DNA of 64,000 nt. It comes from Berberis thunbergii (Eukaryota > Streptophyta > Magnoliopsida > Ranunculales > Berberidaceae). Shown here in pieces: positions 49,001 to 60,515 of the stretch. The notes beneath the pieces were generated by a model that was not told the origin of the DNA, searched no databases, and saw only the letters and a program-made list of their open reading frames with translations. The DNA lies in assembly GCA_003290165.1 (NCBI GenBank), contig QNQO01007575.1:372001-436000 (forward strand). Reading direction: 5' to 3'. Numbering within the stretch: position 1 is the stretch's first letter; each line of letters starts with the position of its first letter. A program made the position numbers and the translations under genes.

Positions 49001-50227
49001 TAAATGATTCTCATTAACTCATATTGCCTCCATGGCTTGAAAAAATCAAATATGCAACCGTATACATTTATGATGGGCATATTAATATGATCATCAAACC
49101 GTATACATATCAGGCCACCAGGCTCCTACCATGACTACGGGTCATCGTTACATGATGCATCAATGATCTACTCCCTCGGCAATTTGGAACCATCAGTTGC
49201 TAAAATATTTGTAGCAAAAAAAAAAATAATAATAATAATAATAATTATTATAAAAAATAAAAAAAAAAGTTTGATGAAATTATTGCACCACTAGCAGTAC
49301 AACTGTCAAGTCACACTATTCATCTGACTCAAAATCAGACCAGAAACCACGTACATCCAAACATGCCTTGGATCACGTGCCCAGAGCGCACGTTAAACCC
49401 ACAAAGCACGCACCACTAACATGCACACCAGAGAAAATAAACACCACAATCAACTAGTGAAATCTAGAACAAAGAGCTTATACAGAAAGAAAAAACCACG
49501 GTGCACGTTAACACTCCAAGCTACTGGAATGCTAAACCTGCGCCGGGGGCGAAACATACCTGCAAGTCTCAGCGACTCTCGGATCGGTCTCGCCCAAGGT
49601 CTCCATCTGGATCTTCAACCCAGACTCATAACACCTAATTGACCGATCCAACTCACCCAACATCGAGTGTGTGTCACCGAGTTGCATAAAACCCGAAAAA
49701 GCAGCGAGCGCATGATCCGACCCGCGAGACACGTCAGGGATCCGAATCGCCCGTTCCAACACGGGAATCGCCTCAGCGAACCGGCTCAAACTACAGTAAA
49801 TCGCGGCGATCACGTGCAGACTCATCGCGAGTTCAAGACTCGGTTCACCCTCCACCGCACACCGCTCGAACGATTTCGACGCTCGGATCGCGTAGTCCAG
49901 TGCCTTGTTCGGACTATCCCCATTCGCGATCGTATCCCGAGCCAATTTCAAGAGAAACGGGCCGAGATCCGGATTGTCCAGCGCCGATTCGTCGATCTGC
50001 AACTGCGCTGCCCTCTTCTCAGCTGATGATGATGTTGGTGTCCCTAATCTCTTCTTTGGCGAAGGAGGTCTTGCTCTTGAAGAAGATGTTGATGGAGATG
50101 GTGATGGAGTTCTTCTTGGTATAGGAGACTTCATCTTTGAGTATCGAGAATCCGAACTTTGATTATTGTGAACCACTTCTACTCGAAGCGGTGGAGTCTG
50201 CGGGGGTGTTTTTACTAAACCCGGCAT
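46013..50227 (-). CDS. KLCR1: Kinesin light chain-related TPR protein (KLCR/CMU family)
   Basis: Three exons: 50227-49560, 48230-47322 and 46247-46013, with GT-AG joints in phase, 603 residues. The start MPGLVKTPP is the family N-terminus; an ATG 18 bp upstream is in frame but not needed. Residues 1-90 are a Ser/Pro/Arg-rich linker (SPSPSTSSSRARPPSPKKR). About 95-560 are kinesin-light-chain-type TPRs, for example SLHVIAAIYCSLSRFAEAIP, VGIGDIYLSLSRYDEAVFSY and HPDTLGVYSNLAAVYDAMGR. The basic C-terminus ends VTKRWSSLGFKS. In Arabidopsis KLCR/CMU proteins sit on cortical microtubules, link IQD scaffolds and hold microtubules against cellulose-synthase drag. Which paralogue (1, 2 or 3) this is cannot be decided by eye. 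Confidence 0.92.
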
Positions 50228-50637
50228 AGCCGTAATAACAAACAATCAAATCAAATCAAATTTTACAGAAATCTCAAATAGAACAATGAACAATGCTGAA
50301 CAATTCAAAGCTTGCGGAATTGTATCAAATGGGGGAATCAAAGAAATGATTGAATTTAGCAGATTTGATGATGAATACTATAGTGAGATTCTTCTAAAAA
50401 CTGACCCACTTGGATTTGTTTTTAAAGAATACCCAAAATGCCATTACATCCAATAGATTTCAAAAGGGATGGACTATCTTAAATCTTAATTGGATTATCT
50501 TTGTTGCTAAGAAAATATTTTGGTAAATTTAAGAAAATAACGAGGGTAATTTGGGAAAATAATGTTCACACGCGCTGTCTCGTAGTTGGACAATGGACTT
50601 CCAGCGTCTAAGCCAGATAGTCGTTAATGGAAATTCA

Positions 50638-51512
50638 TTTAATTTATTGAACTTTTTATAATAAGAACCCAATGATTTTTTGTGGTGGGAAAATCATTAT
50701 TTTTTGTTTGGTTTGGTATGGTTTGGTTTGGTTCGTTGGGATGGATATCCAATTATTAGGAAAAAAAATTTCTCGTACGCATTGTGAAATGCGGGGGTAT
50801 ATGAGATAACCCGCATCGCACGTTGAGGTAAAAAAATTTCTTATTCGCAATGTGCAATGCAGGGTATCTCTGCAGTGCACTCTGTGAACAATTTTTTTTT
50901 GAATAGATTTATGCAATTTTAGTAAAATGATAATAACTTACTCATTTCAAAACATTTCTAATTGATTCGAGTTGTGCTTATTAGATAACTCAGAGTACTA
51001 CAACTTTTGTGTTTTGATCAACTTGAGAATCGGTATTGATCGAGCACATAAGTTGGCCAAAAGTCAGTAACACTATCCCATTTTTATTTTTCGAACAAAT
51101 CTGCGCAACTTTTGTAAAATTACCATTACTTGCTCATTTCAAAACATTTTCAAGTGATTCAAGTTGTGTTTATTAAATAACTCATAGTACTACAACTTTT
51201 GTATTTGATGAATTGAGAATCGGTCTCAATTGAGGGTTTAAATTGATCGAAAGTTATCTTGTTTGCTTTTTTTTTTTTTTGAGTTTGGGTTTCTCTATTA
51301 TGCATATTTATTGGTGGTGTGAGAAAGTTAAAAAAAATAAATAAATAAATAAAAAACACATTGGTGGTGTGAGAGAGAGGATATGGTAGTGTTGTGTAGT
51401 CGCTGTCTTTAATTTATTGAACTTTTTACAATAAGAAACCAATGATTTTTTCTGGTGGGAAAATCATTATTTTTGGTTTGGTTTGTTGGGATGGATATCA
51501 AATTATTAAGGG
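50638..51512. repeat. Direct ~105-120-bp repeats flanking a repeat-family insert upstream of the KLCR gene
   Basis: AATTTATTGAACTTTTTATA through GGGATGGATATCCAATTATTA at 50638-50760 recurs at about 51409-51512. Between them are two tandem copies (about 50905-51060 and 51105-51260) of a segment containing CTCATTTCAAAACATTT and AGTACTACAACTTTTGT. That segment also makes up the foldback element at 57907-59180. Confidence 0.75.
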
Positions 51513-52183
51513 CTATTTGTTGGGAAGCAAGCGTTCGAGAATGACATTAGGATCATATCCATATCTTCTGCACTTTCGGTGGAATGTTAAAGATGTTGCT
51601 CAGGGAAGTGAAATGTAGTTTAAACATAATTGTGAGTAGAGAGATATATTGAAATGTGATTTGAGTTCATTTCTTCAAGAAGAGTTGAGAGTTCTTTCTT
51701 TAATACAAAAAGGTAAATGCATAATCGTTGCTATATAAAGAGGCTAGGCCTCATGAGTAATGGAGTTGTAAATGCCTCGTGATCAAGGAAATAACCAAAA
51801 CACACTTTGTCATATAGACTGTGAAATAGTTGGGGCATAAAGTGAAAAGCTAAAAATATAAAAGTAATTTTAACGAAATAAACAAACATAAAACTCTATT
51901 TTAGTCGAACCATTTAACCCACAACACTTGGTCGAAGACACTTAAGCCGTGAAGGCTTATTGGCTCAACTAATTTATAAATTTAACATTTTGTTGGTATT
52001 ATCATTTTCTAACCCATTTTATTTTATATTATAAAATGTCAATTTGTTGGTGTGTATATATATATATTTTGTTCTTACCTATTTAAAGAGAAATAAATCT
52101 AAAATAATGGAACTTTATTTTCTAAATATTACACATCTTCATTTGAATTTGAGAAAGGTCCATTTTGCTAAATGACATAAAAC

Positions 52184-52873
52184 TAGGGGTGGGCATCCCA
52201 ACCCGTGATTCCGATCTCGTCCCGTCCCTTCCCAATTTTTTTCGAGTCCTATTGAGATTGATTAATCCCATCTCGATTCCGTCCCATCCCGATCTAGAGT
52301 CAGATGAGATCGGGATGAAGATTTTTAATCTCGCTCATCCCGTCCCGAATCGATTTTTTTAATATTTAATATAAACTATGTAGTATGAAACTATTTGTTG
52401 GCATGACTATTTTATTTGTTGTTTTATTTATTGACATGACTATTTTATTATTACAAGCTTCCATGTGACTCACCTAGATAATGAATCTAACTCAAGCTCT
52501 TTCCCTTCTTTTTTTTCTTTTTCCTAACTCTTGACAACAACAATGTATGTTGTAGTTTTTAAATGACAAATTCATTAATCATTTTCGTTAGCAATATACA
52601 AAAATTATCTATCTTCAACAGTTGTTCTAAAAAAATAAGAGTAAAAACTAATGAAATGGGGAAATAATAATTAATGGCTTAAAATTAGAGTTGCGTGTTT
52701 GGTAAATCCAAAATTTTCAATCTTGCATGTTAAATTTTCAATCAAAACTTTAGTACATGCTCATCCGATCCCATCCCATCCCGAACCCATTTGGGATGGG
52801 ACGAGGTCGGGATGAGATCTATCATGTCCCATCCTGTCCCAATCCCGAACACATGGAACTGTGACCACCCCTG
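52184..52873. mobile_element. hAT-type non-autonomous element
   Basis: Ends TAGGGGTGGGCATCCC (left) and CAGGGGTGGTCACAG (right, reverse complement). 8-bp duplicates CATAAAAC (52176-52183) and CATAAAAG (52874-52881). Subterminal regions are rich in CCCGTCCC/GGGATGGGA repeats. 690 bp, no transposase frame. Confidence 0.82.
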
Positions 52874-53362
52874 CATAAAAGTTATTCTAAGCATTTGACA
52901 ACCAATTTTTATGCTTTGTACAGTGTAATCCCAAAGGCCCAACTTTTTTTTTACCAATGGTGTATTCGGTGACCAAATCAATATATGACTTTGTCATTAC
53001 AAGGAGAATTTGTGTATCGATAAATACGTTGTCAATAAATAACTCAACAATAATATAGAAAATGGCCTATAAAGTTTCATTCCATAAACATCGTTGGATT
53101 TAAAAGAATAGGACAATATTTGGTTCTATTAAAAAAAAAGTAAAGGTTAACAACAAAAATAAATAAAGAAAATCATAACATGTTTTCTCTTATATATGCT
53201 ATGACTTTTTTACACCCTCACTTCCCCTTTTTGAAACTACCACCTCCCAAAAAAAGCATTTTTTAAACTTACTATGTGATACCACAATTATAAACTTTTT
53301 TTTTTTTTTTGTCTTTCCTCTATCTCCCTCGCTGAGATCTCTTCTCAACACCAGCAAGAATA

Positions 53363-53572
53363 GACATCTGTGTCGCTATTTTATATGTTGTGTTGTTGTT
53401 GTTCTTCCTTTTGTTGAGAAAAGGTACAGAGAGAATGAGAAAAGAGGGAAGGGAAATGAGCCGGTGGCGGCAAGGTTGTGCGCATGCGGTAGCAGTTGTT
53501 GTTGTTCATTATCTAGAGAAGAAAACACTGTAAAAAACAAATAAAAAAAAATGGTGATGTCACTGAACATGT
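53363..53572. repeat. Direct repeat copy A (pair with 57612-57830)
   Basis: From AGACATCTGTGTCGCTATTT to GGTGATGTCACTGAACATGT, nearly identical to the second copy 4.2 kb away. A neighbouring segment (53040-53200, AAAGTTTCATTCCATAAACA) is likewise repeated at 59270-59440. Confidence 0.8.
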
Positions 53573-56500
53573 ATAACACCTCGTATTTTTAATACTTATT
53601 AAATTATATAATATATCTTTGTGTGATTGTCTTTATGAAGTTATGGGGATATGCTTGAGCTATTTGTTTGTATATGTGATATGTAGTTTGTTTCTTAAGG
53701 AGGATTAACAAAAAATATATTACTGAATGATTTCTCATATAAAAATGTAATTCTAAAATTGGATTCTGTTTGCCAAGCGCATTTTTTTGTTCAAAAATTC
53801 ACATGACTCCCTTACCCTTCGAATCTCGGGACGAGATTATTTTAAGGCGTGTATATTTTAATACCCACTTAATTAAATAAATATAAATACTATTATTTAT
53901 TAATGTGTGATATATATTATAATCTTATATATATTATGTAAAAGATTTGTTTCGTTTGTTGTTGCTACATAGAATAAGGTGCGTTTGTGTGTGTGTGTGT
54001 TTAGCCAAAATTAGGAAACCCTAAAATAAAACTTAATGAAAGAGGTTGCCCTAAGAAAACTAGTTAGTCATACTCTCTTTAAAAAAAGTGGGGGAGGGTG
54101 CACATATATGTTAGTTAAACCCTAATATTTATGGGTTTACTCAATTTTCTTTGGTTTTGGGTTGGTATTAGGGGCGGTTTGGAGAGAACAGGCAGAGAGG
54201 GACTATTGGAGGTGATGTTTTACAATGGGTTTTGAAGGGTTATTGCAATGGTTTGAGGGCGTGGAATGGATGTGTTCCAGGGTGTAAAAGAGGGTTGTTT
54301 CAGTGTTGATTCATGGCGTGAAAAGGTCTAATTCAGTGTTGTTTGAAGCTAGTTTCAGGGCTGAATCGATGTTGGTTTCAAGGTTGTTGCAGGGGGTTTA
54401 TTCAGTGTTGTTTCAATGGCTAAATCAGAGTTTGTTCAGGCTGTTTCAAGGTCTGATTTGGAGCTGTTTGAAGGGTTGTTCAAGGGGGTTTTCAATAATT
54501 GTTTCAGGGCTGATTGCAGGGTGTTTACAGGGCTAATTGCAGGGTGGTTGTTTGCTATTGTCGATTGGTTGTGTGTGTGTGGAAGGGGGCGTTTGTTAGT
54601 GGCGATTCGGTTGAGAGAGGCATGGAGGAAAATAGAGAAGAGAAGAGAACAGTGGCGGTTTATGTGCACAGGTTGATTCGCTTATGCGTACGCAGGTAGT
54701 GCATGCCAAACCGGTGAGTTTTCTCCATTCCCATCTAGTATGTGAGTTTTCTTTTGTTTTTTTATGCACTGTTTCTTGATTTTTATCAATTGGGTTTTAT
54801 TGTGAATGCTAATTTTCCATGGATAATTTGGTAGAAAGTTTTGATTTTAATTCGGGGAAAAAAAATTGGATCACATTTTGAACAAAATGATATTGTATTA
54901 ATTTACCCATGGTTGCAATGATATAGACACTGATGAGTTGTAACCTTCCAACTTGGGACTTAAAAAGACGAAAATTTTCATCCATTATAATGGGTGTTAC
55001 ACTAAATGATAGATTAGAAATATTTGATTTTGAACATTTCGAAAGTAATAGGAAATTTCAGTCATGTGTGTTTTTAGGCTCAACATCAGTTAGAATACAG
55101 TGTGGAAATGATGTGGAACTTGACACTAGCTGAGATGAGTGAGTGATTCTCTCATTTCTTATATTAATTATGTGAATTTAATAATATTGGGTTTATGGGT
55201 CACATCTAAAATTTGTGAGTTCTACTCTACAATGCTTTATATGATAAATTCTCATGATAGTATTTTATTATTTTTCTTTAGTGGCGTGACATTATATTTT
55301 CTTAGCAGATCATGTCTATGGAGCTGTAACAACTACCTTTCCAATGAATATCTTTAGAACAATCATACAGTATTTCTGTTTGTGGGTTATTTTTTATTGA
55401 TGTAATTGGTATTTGATGGAAGCACTACAATATCTTTGCCTAAATAAACATTGTTTTGAACAAAAAATTTGCATTTAGGGATTATATAGTTCATCATGCC
55501 AGCGTTAGGGTCTGTGTTATAAGTACCCATTGCATTACCTGTTTTTGACTTGAAGGGAACTTGTTATAAAAAACAAAAGGCTTAAACTTAGCCCAGAGTA
55601 CGTATCTAGTTCATATACTAGCAGCATTGATTGCACACTTCTCACCTTACAAAAATTCATACATGAGCTTGTTAGCTATATGAAAATGGTTGGAAGGTGT
55701 AGTGTATTCTAATAAGGCAACGATGTATTATCAGTAAGACATCACTGTATTACCTTTTGGGTCTGAGCATATCTTATATAAAAGTTGATCAAGTAATTCT
55801 TATCAACCCAATGCTCGAGCGTAAATGTGGAGGCAAGGGACCACACACTGACTCAGGACAAAGAGAACACCACAACAGATGAGCAGAGTAGTAACAAGGA
55901 ACATGAGCAAGATCCTTCTAGTAAAGAGGTTGCAAGCGATTTGTTTTCAAAATCTTGCACTAAAGATTTTAGTCTCTGCCCTCGAAGATCCTCTAGGGCT
56001 AAGAAAGTAAACAAAAGTACAAAGGTTGAATCATTTCCTCCTTAACAAAGGAGACATGGATTTAAAAAAAAAAAAAAACAAGAGGTTTCTTCTTTGGCTG
56101 ATGCTAGTTGAAGATTTTTATAGGCCTAGTAACCATATTCACTCTCACTAGACTTTTCTTTCTTGTGAGAGTTTGTTTCTGTTTTTATTGTTGTTTTGCT
56201 TTTGTTTCATTTATATAAAGGTTTTGGGATCCTTAAAACCTAGCTCGCTTTCCAAAAAAAAAAAAGTTGATCAAGTACTTATCATTTTGATAATGCTTTC
56301 ATGTACATTGTTATGCTCATGGTGACATGGTCAGTCATAACTAGGGATCATGTTTTGATCTATTGGGGCTATTTAGCATGCTAGGTGGTTTTAGCTGCTA
56401 GGTTCATTTTGGGTGTGCTAGAGTTTCACCATGTAAAATAAACTTGGGTATTAGTAGTGTTATGTAAGTTAGTATTTGTAATTTTACATTATGACTTGAA

Positions 56501-57560
56501 ATACGTGGTTAGTATGTGATCATATGATAAACTAGCATTTGATTGATATGCAAATTGTCTTGCTAAGGAGTATCATTATATGGAATAGGTCTGATCCCTG
56601 TTTTCTTATGAAAAAAAAATATTTATAAAAATGTTATTTGCTTCCTCAAAAGAAAAAGTGAATATTTGTGGTCGATGTGTTTATGGTTGACAAAGTGTCA
56701 CTGTAAAAGAGTATTGAGGATTAATTGATTTTTTTATGCTCTTTTCCACAACTTCGAAAAAAATGTGAAAAATAAATAAATGTGTATACAAACTTGCTTG
56801 TATACGTGTGATATAATTTTGAGTATGCAGACTTGCTTGCATATCAGTACACCGTTTCATGTGAGTTCGGTAGTACGTGTAATATTTAGGAAATGTTTTC
56901 CATGGATCGAACTTCGGGTGAGATGGCATGTTCCTCGATGTGGCACCCCACTTGGAACATGTACGCTCCGAGTGGTTTCGAAGGGAAGGGAAGCACACTT
57001 GGGTGAGGTGTGTTCGTCACAAGAATGGTAGTCCGATTGTGGAAAAGAATCGAGATTTTCATTTATGTGCATGATTGCCTTAATGGAAGAAACTAAATGC
57101 TCATTCGATCTTAGAATGAGAATTACATGTCTTCCTTAAAGGTAAAATGTATTTGGTTGACATTTAAATAATAGTGATTATGAGTATGATCTGTATTTAT
57201 TTGAAAATAATCGTAATTATGAGGAACGATAAATTAGAAATTTTATTCATTTATTTCTAAAACATTTTGTGCAGGATGGTAAGTCTACTGATTTTTTTTG
57301 TCAGACTTACCACGTCCAACCTTCACTTTGTACGTGTTGGTAAAATAAATATATATTTTAAGCATGATAGAACTTTGTAGTATGACATGTTTGCCTCGTT
57401 GAGGAACTACAAGACTTTGAGTGTTATTTTGTTATTTATGAAATTTTCATGTTAAAACATGTAATTATTTTATTTATAAGGATGAAGATTACTCATATCA
57501 ACTACCTCGCTGACCCAAGTAAGTTTATGCTTATTGGGTACGTTCTTATTGGAACGTAGC
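53573..57560. mobile_element. Relic retroelement sequence between the direct repeats
   Basis: Pieces resemble plant Ty3/gypsy LTR or leader sequence: TAACACCTCGTATTTTTAAT at 53575, GAATCTCGGGACGAGATTAT at 53821, and GGCATGTTCCTCGATGTGGC near 56924. A stretch at 54170-54560 repeats GTTTCAGGGCTGATTGCAGG-like phrases. No gag or pol frame survives. Assignment is tentative. Confidence 0.4.
55806..56262 (+). mobile_element. Retroposed poly(A) insert with long target duplication
   Basis: Ends in CGCTTTCC plus a run of A. Both sides carry AAAGTTGATCAAGTA followed by TTCTTATCA or CTTATCA (55782-55805 and 56262-56285), a LINE-type target duplication. The insert has an open frame (55828-56045) reading DKENTTTDEQSSNKEHEQD ... 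CPRRSSRAKKVNKSTK, then a stop and a 3' UTR-like tail. This is either a 5'-truncated LINE or a partial processed copy of an unidentified mRNA. Confidence 0.7.
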
Positions 57561-57611
57561 CATTTAGCCTTTCACAGGTTTAAAGATTTATTAGCAGCGT
57601 TAAAGATTTAA

Positions 57612-57830
57612 AGACATCAATGTCGTTATTTTTTATGTTGTGTTGTTGTTCTTCTTCCTTCTGTTGAGAAAAGGTACAAAGAGAATGAGAGAAGAGGGGA
57701 AGGGAGGCGGTGGTGGCAAGGCTGTGCGCATGCGATAGCAGTTGTTGTTGTTCATTATCTATAGAAGAAAACACTGTAAAAAACAAATAATAAATAAAAA
57801 TAAAAAAATGGTGATGTCACTGAACATGTG
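57612..57830. repeat. Direct repeat copy B (pair with 53363-53572)
   Basis: Shares TGCGCATGCG.TAGCAGTTGT and GGTGATGTCACTGAACATGT with copy A. Confidence 0.8.
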
Positions 57831-57906
57831 TTGGTGTTAGATAGAAAGTTTGGGGCTCTTAAATAGTGGAAGTGCTGGTGTAAAAAAGTCATTGCCTTTC
57901 TTTTAT

Positions 57907-59180
57907 GGCAACGACTACCTCGCACCACCAGTTCCTTTCTCTCACACCATTCTACTCTCCCACATCACCTACTTACTTTCTCACACCACCTATATAAACC
58001 AAAATCATTCATTTTTTCCCCTCACCATTCAAATCGACAATTGTTTCTCCCTCCCCCATTCGAAATCTCTTATTCCAAATCTCTATCCACACTCAAATTT
58101 CTTGCAAAGCTTCTTCCTCTCCCTAAAAAAACTCTCAAAATCTCTTCAAAGTCAAAACCCTTAAACTTAAACTCAATAAATATGCGCAACTTAACATAAC
58201 AGAGAAACTCAAACCCAAAACAAAAAAAATGCAAAATAGGGTAACTTTCGGCTAATTTAAACCCTCAAATAAGACAAATTCTCAAGCTCATCAAAACACG
58301 AAAATTGTAGTACTATGAGTTATCTAATAAACACAACTTGAATCACTTTAAAATGTTTTGAAATGAGCAAGTTATGATCATTTTATCTAAATTTGCGCAA
58401 ACATGTCCGAAAAATGAAAAGGGATAGTGTTTCTGACTTTCGACCAACTTATGTGCTCGATCTGGGATACCTCGCAGCACTTTGCAAACAATTTTTTTTT
58501 CTGCGTGACTTTACTAAAATGATCATAACTTTTTCATTTCAAAACATTTTCAAGTGATTCAAGTTGTGTTTGTTAGATAACTGAGAGTACTACAACTTTT
58601 GTGTTTTGACCAACTTCAGAATCGGTCTCGATCGAGCACATAAGTTGGTCAAAAATTAGGAACACTATCCCGTTTTCATTTTTTTGACAGATTTGCACGA
58701 CTTTAGTAAAATTATCATAACTTGCTCATTTCAAAACATTTTCAAATGATTCAAGTTATGTTTATTAGATAACTCATAGTACTAAAATTGTCATGTTTTG
58801 ATGAGCTTGAGAATTGGTCTTAGTTGAGGTTTTAAATTAGTTCGAAAGTTACTCTATTTTTTTATTTTTTTTTTGAGTTTGGATTTGTTTGTTATGTTAA
58901 ATTATGCATATTTATTGAATTTGGGTTTAAATGTTTCAATTTTAAGGGGATTTTGAGAGTTTTCAAGGAAGAATGAGGAGATTTGCAAGAAATTTGAGTG
59001 TGGAAAGTGATTTGGAAGAGAAGATTTCGAATGGGGAGGGAGGAACCATTGCCTTGTTGATTTTAATTGCGAGAGAAAAAATGAATTATTTTTATTTATA
59101 TAGGTGATGTGAGAAAGTAATAAAAAAAAAACCAATGATAGTGTGAAAAGAGGATATGATAATGCGAGGTAATCATTACC
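57907..59180. mobile_element. 1.27-kb foldback (palindromic) element, possibly Mutator-type
   Basis: The left arm (57907-58470) is the diverged reverse complement of the right arm (about 58495-59180). Termini are GGCAACGACTACCTCGCA and GGTAATGATTACCTCGCA. Arms carry the AAAATGTTTTGAAATGAGCA / TGCTCATTTCAAAACATTTT segment, with an extra direct copy in the right arm (58530, 58720). The flanks are T-rich on both sides but a 9-bp duplication is not convincing. No protein frame. Confidence 0.72.
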
Positions 59181-59818
59181 TTTTTCTTAAAAGTAGATTT
59201 TACTTTCTTGCATAAAACTAAGAGACATGATGATCTTCACTTCAAGTGCAATATATATATATATTCCATTATAAAGTTTCATTCTCCACAAACGTCATGG
59301 GATTTGAAAGAATAGGTCTATGTTTGGTTCTTAAAAAAATATAAAATTAAAGGTAAACAATAAAATAAATGAAAAAGGAAGAGAAAGAGAAAGAGAAATA
59401 GAAATAGAAAGAAAGGAAAATCATGACATGTTTTAGAGCCAGCTTGGTTGCGTAAAACTAAGAAACTTGATCATGCATCTACACCTTCAAGTGCAAAACA
59501 TAATCTTTCATTGATAAATGATTTTATTGTATATCTCAAATTAAGAGAGCTCTTACAACAAGAAATCTGCTTGTTGATCCTTTCAAGATCAAAAACTTCA
59601 TTGGTCTACAGAGAAAAGATCGGTTGAACATATTACTCTTGCACATAAGTAAAATATTACAAATACCTTGGATCTTTACATAGTTCATCATTGAAATTCA
59701 TAGAAGATTACCTCCCAACAAAATTTCCTTGTACAAGGTCAATTTTCTCTGGGAAGAAATTTTTATTCCAAATATTTACTATCATATATCAATGATGTCG
59801 AAAAGGAGTACTCATTGG

Positions 59819-60515
59819 TCAAGGATACTTGCCACCACCAGGTTTCCCTTTCCTTGGGTCGTGCTTCGTGTTAGGACCTCCATAGTCATACATCAGCTCA
59901 TCATCAAGAACAACCTGCTTAAGCTTCCTCATCTTCATGTTACAAAACACATTGTAAATCAGTAAAGAAGTTAAACCTCGTGCAATAATATAATATTTGT
60001 GTCCAAAACAGACGTTTCCTTTAATTTCTGTTTCAACTTTCATTGCGATATATGTATAGTTATAATAACTAGTGAAAGTAGTCAAGCTAAATTTCAGCTC
60101 GGGTTACCAGAGTATGTACTAAAAGCAGAGCAAGATTATAAGACTGCAGGGGGATCTATCGTCAAAATCATCACTTGGGTATATGAAATAAATTTCTCTC
60201 TCATCAAGATCTCCAAAGTGAAAAACATGCATACTTTTCATCTATGTAGGTTACACCTAAGTGCCTAGTTTGATAAAACACATGCATTGAGCAAAAATCT
60301 GGGTAACTGAAGTGACCTTGTGAACTGACAGCATGATCTTTGTGTAATCTTCAAAGCCTTTCACATTGCCTGCAAGAGGAGAGTATGTTATATTACTTAA
60401 GCAACAAATATCTTTAAAATAGTATGCATCCATGAAGAACTTTCTGACCTGCGAAAGAGTAAACTAAAAGTACGAGGAAGAAGATAAAGATGAAGGTCTT
60501 TGTTACAGAAGCCAT
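59819..60515 (-). CDS. Small secreted peptide precursor with PSY-type tyrosine-sulfation motif
   Basis: Exons 60515-60449, 60369-60317 and 59932-59819 (GT-AG, in phase) give 77 residues. MASVTKTFIFIFFLVLLVYS is a clear signal peptide ending near the first exon end. The middle is NVKGFEDYTKIMLSVHK. The C-terminus DYGGPNTKHDPRKGKPGG fits the PSY family pattern DY..P...HDP, in which the Asp-Tyr is sulfated by TPST and the peptide signals growth through receptor kinases. The last-exon acceptor is the least sure joint. Family assignment is from the motif alone; an unrelated short secreted peptide is the alternative. Confidence 0.7.

Noticed and set aside
49667..50162. Plus-strand frames of 74-119 residues
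   Set aside because: Antisense shadows of exon 1 of the KLCR gene.
54303..54699. Overlapping plus-strand frames rich in Gly/Leu/Val
   Set aside because: They arise from short GTTTCAGGG-type repeats in all three frames and show no conserved domain or splice context.
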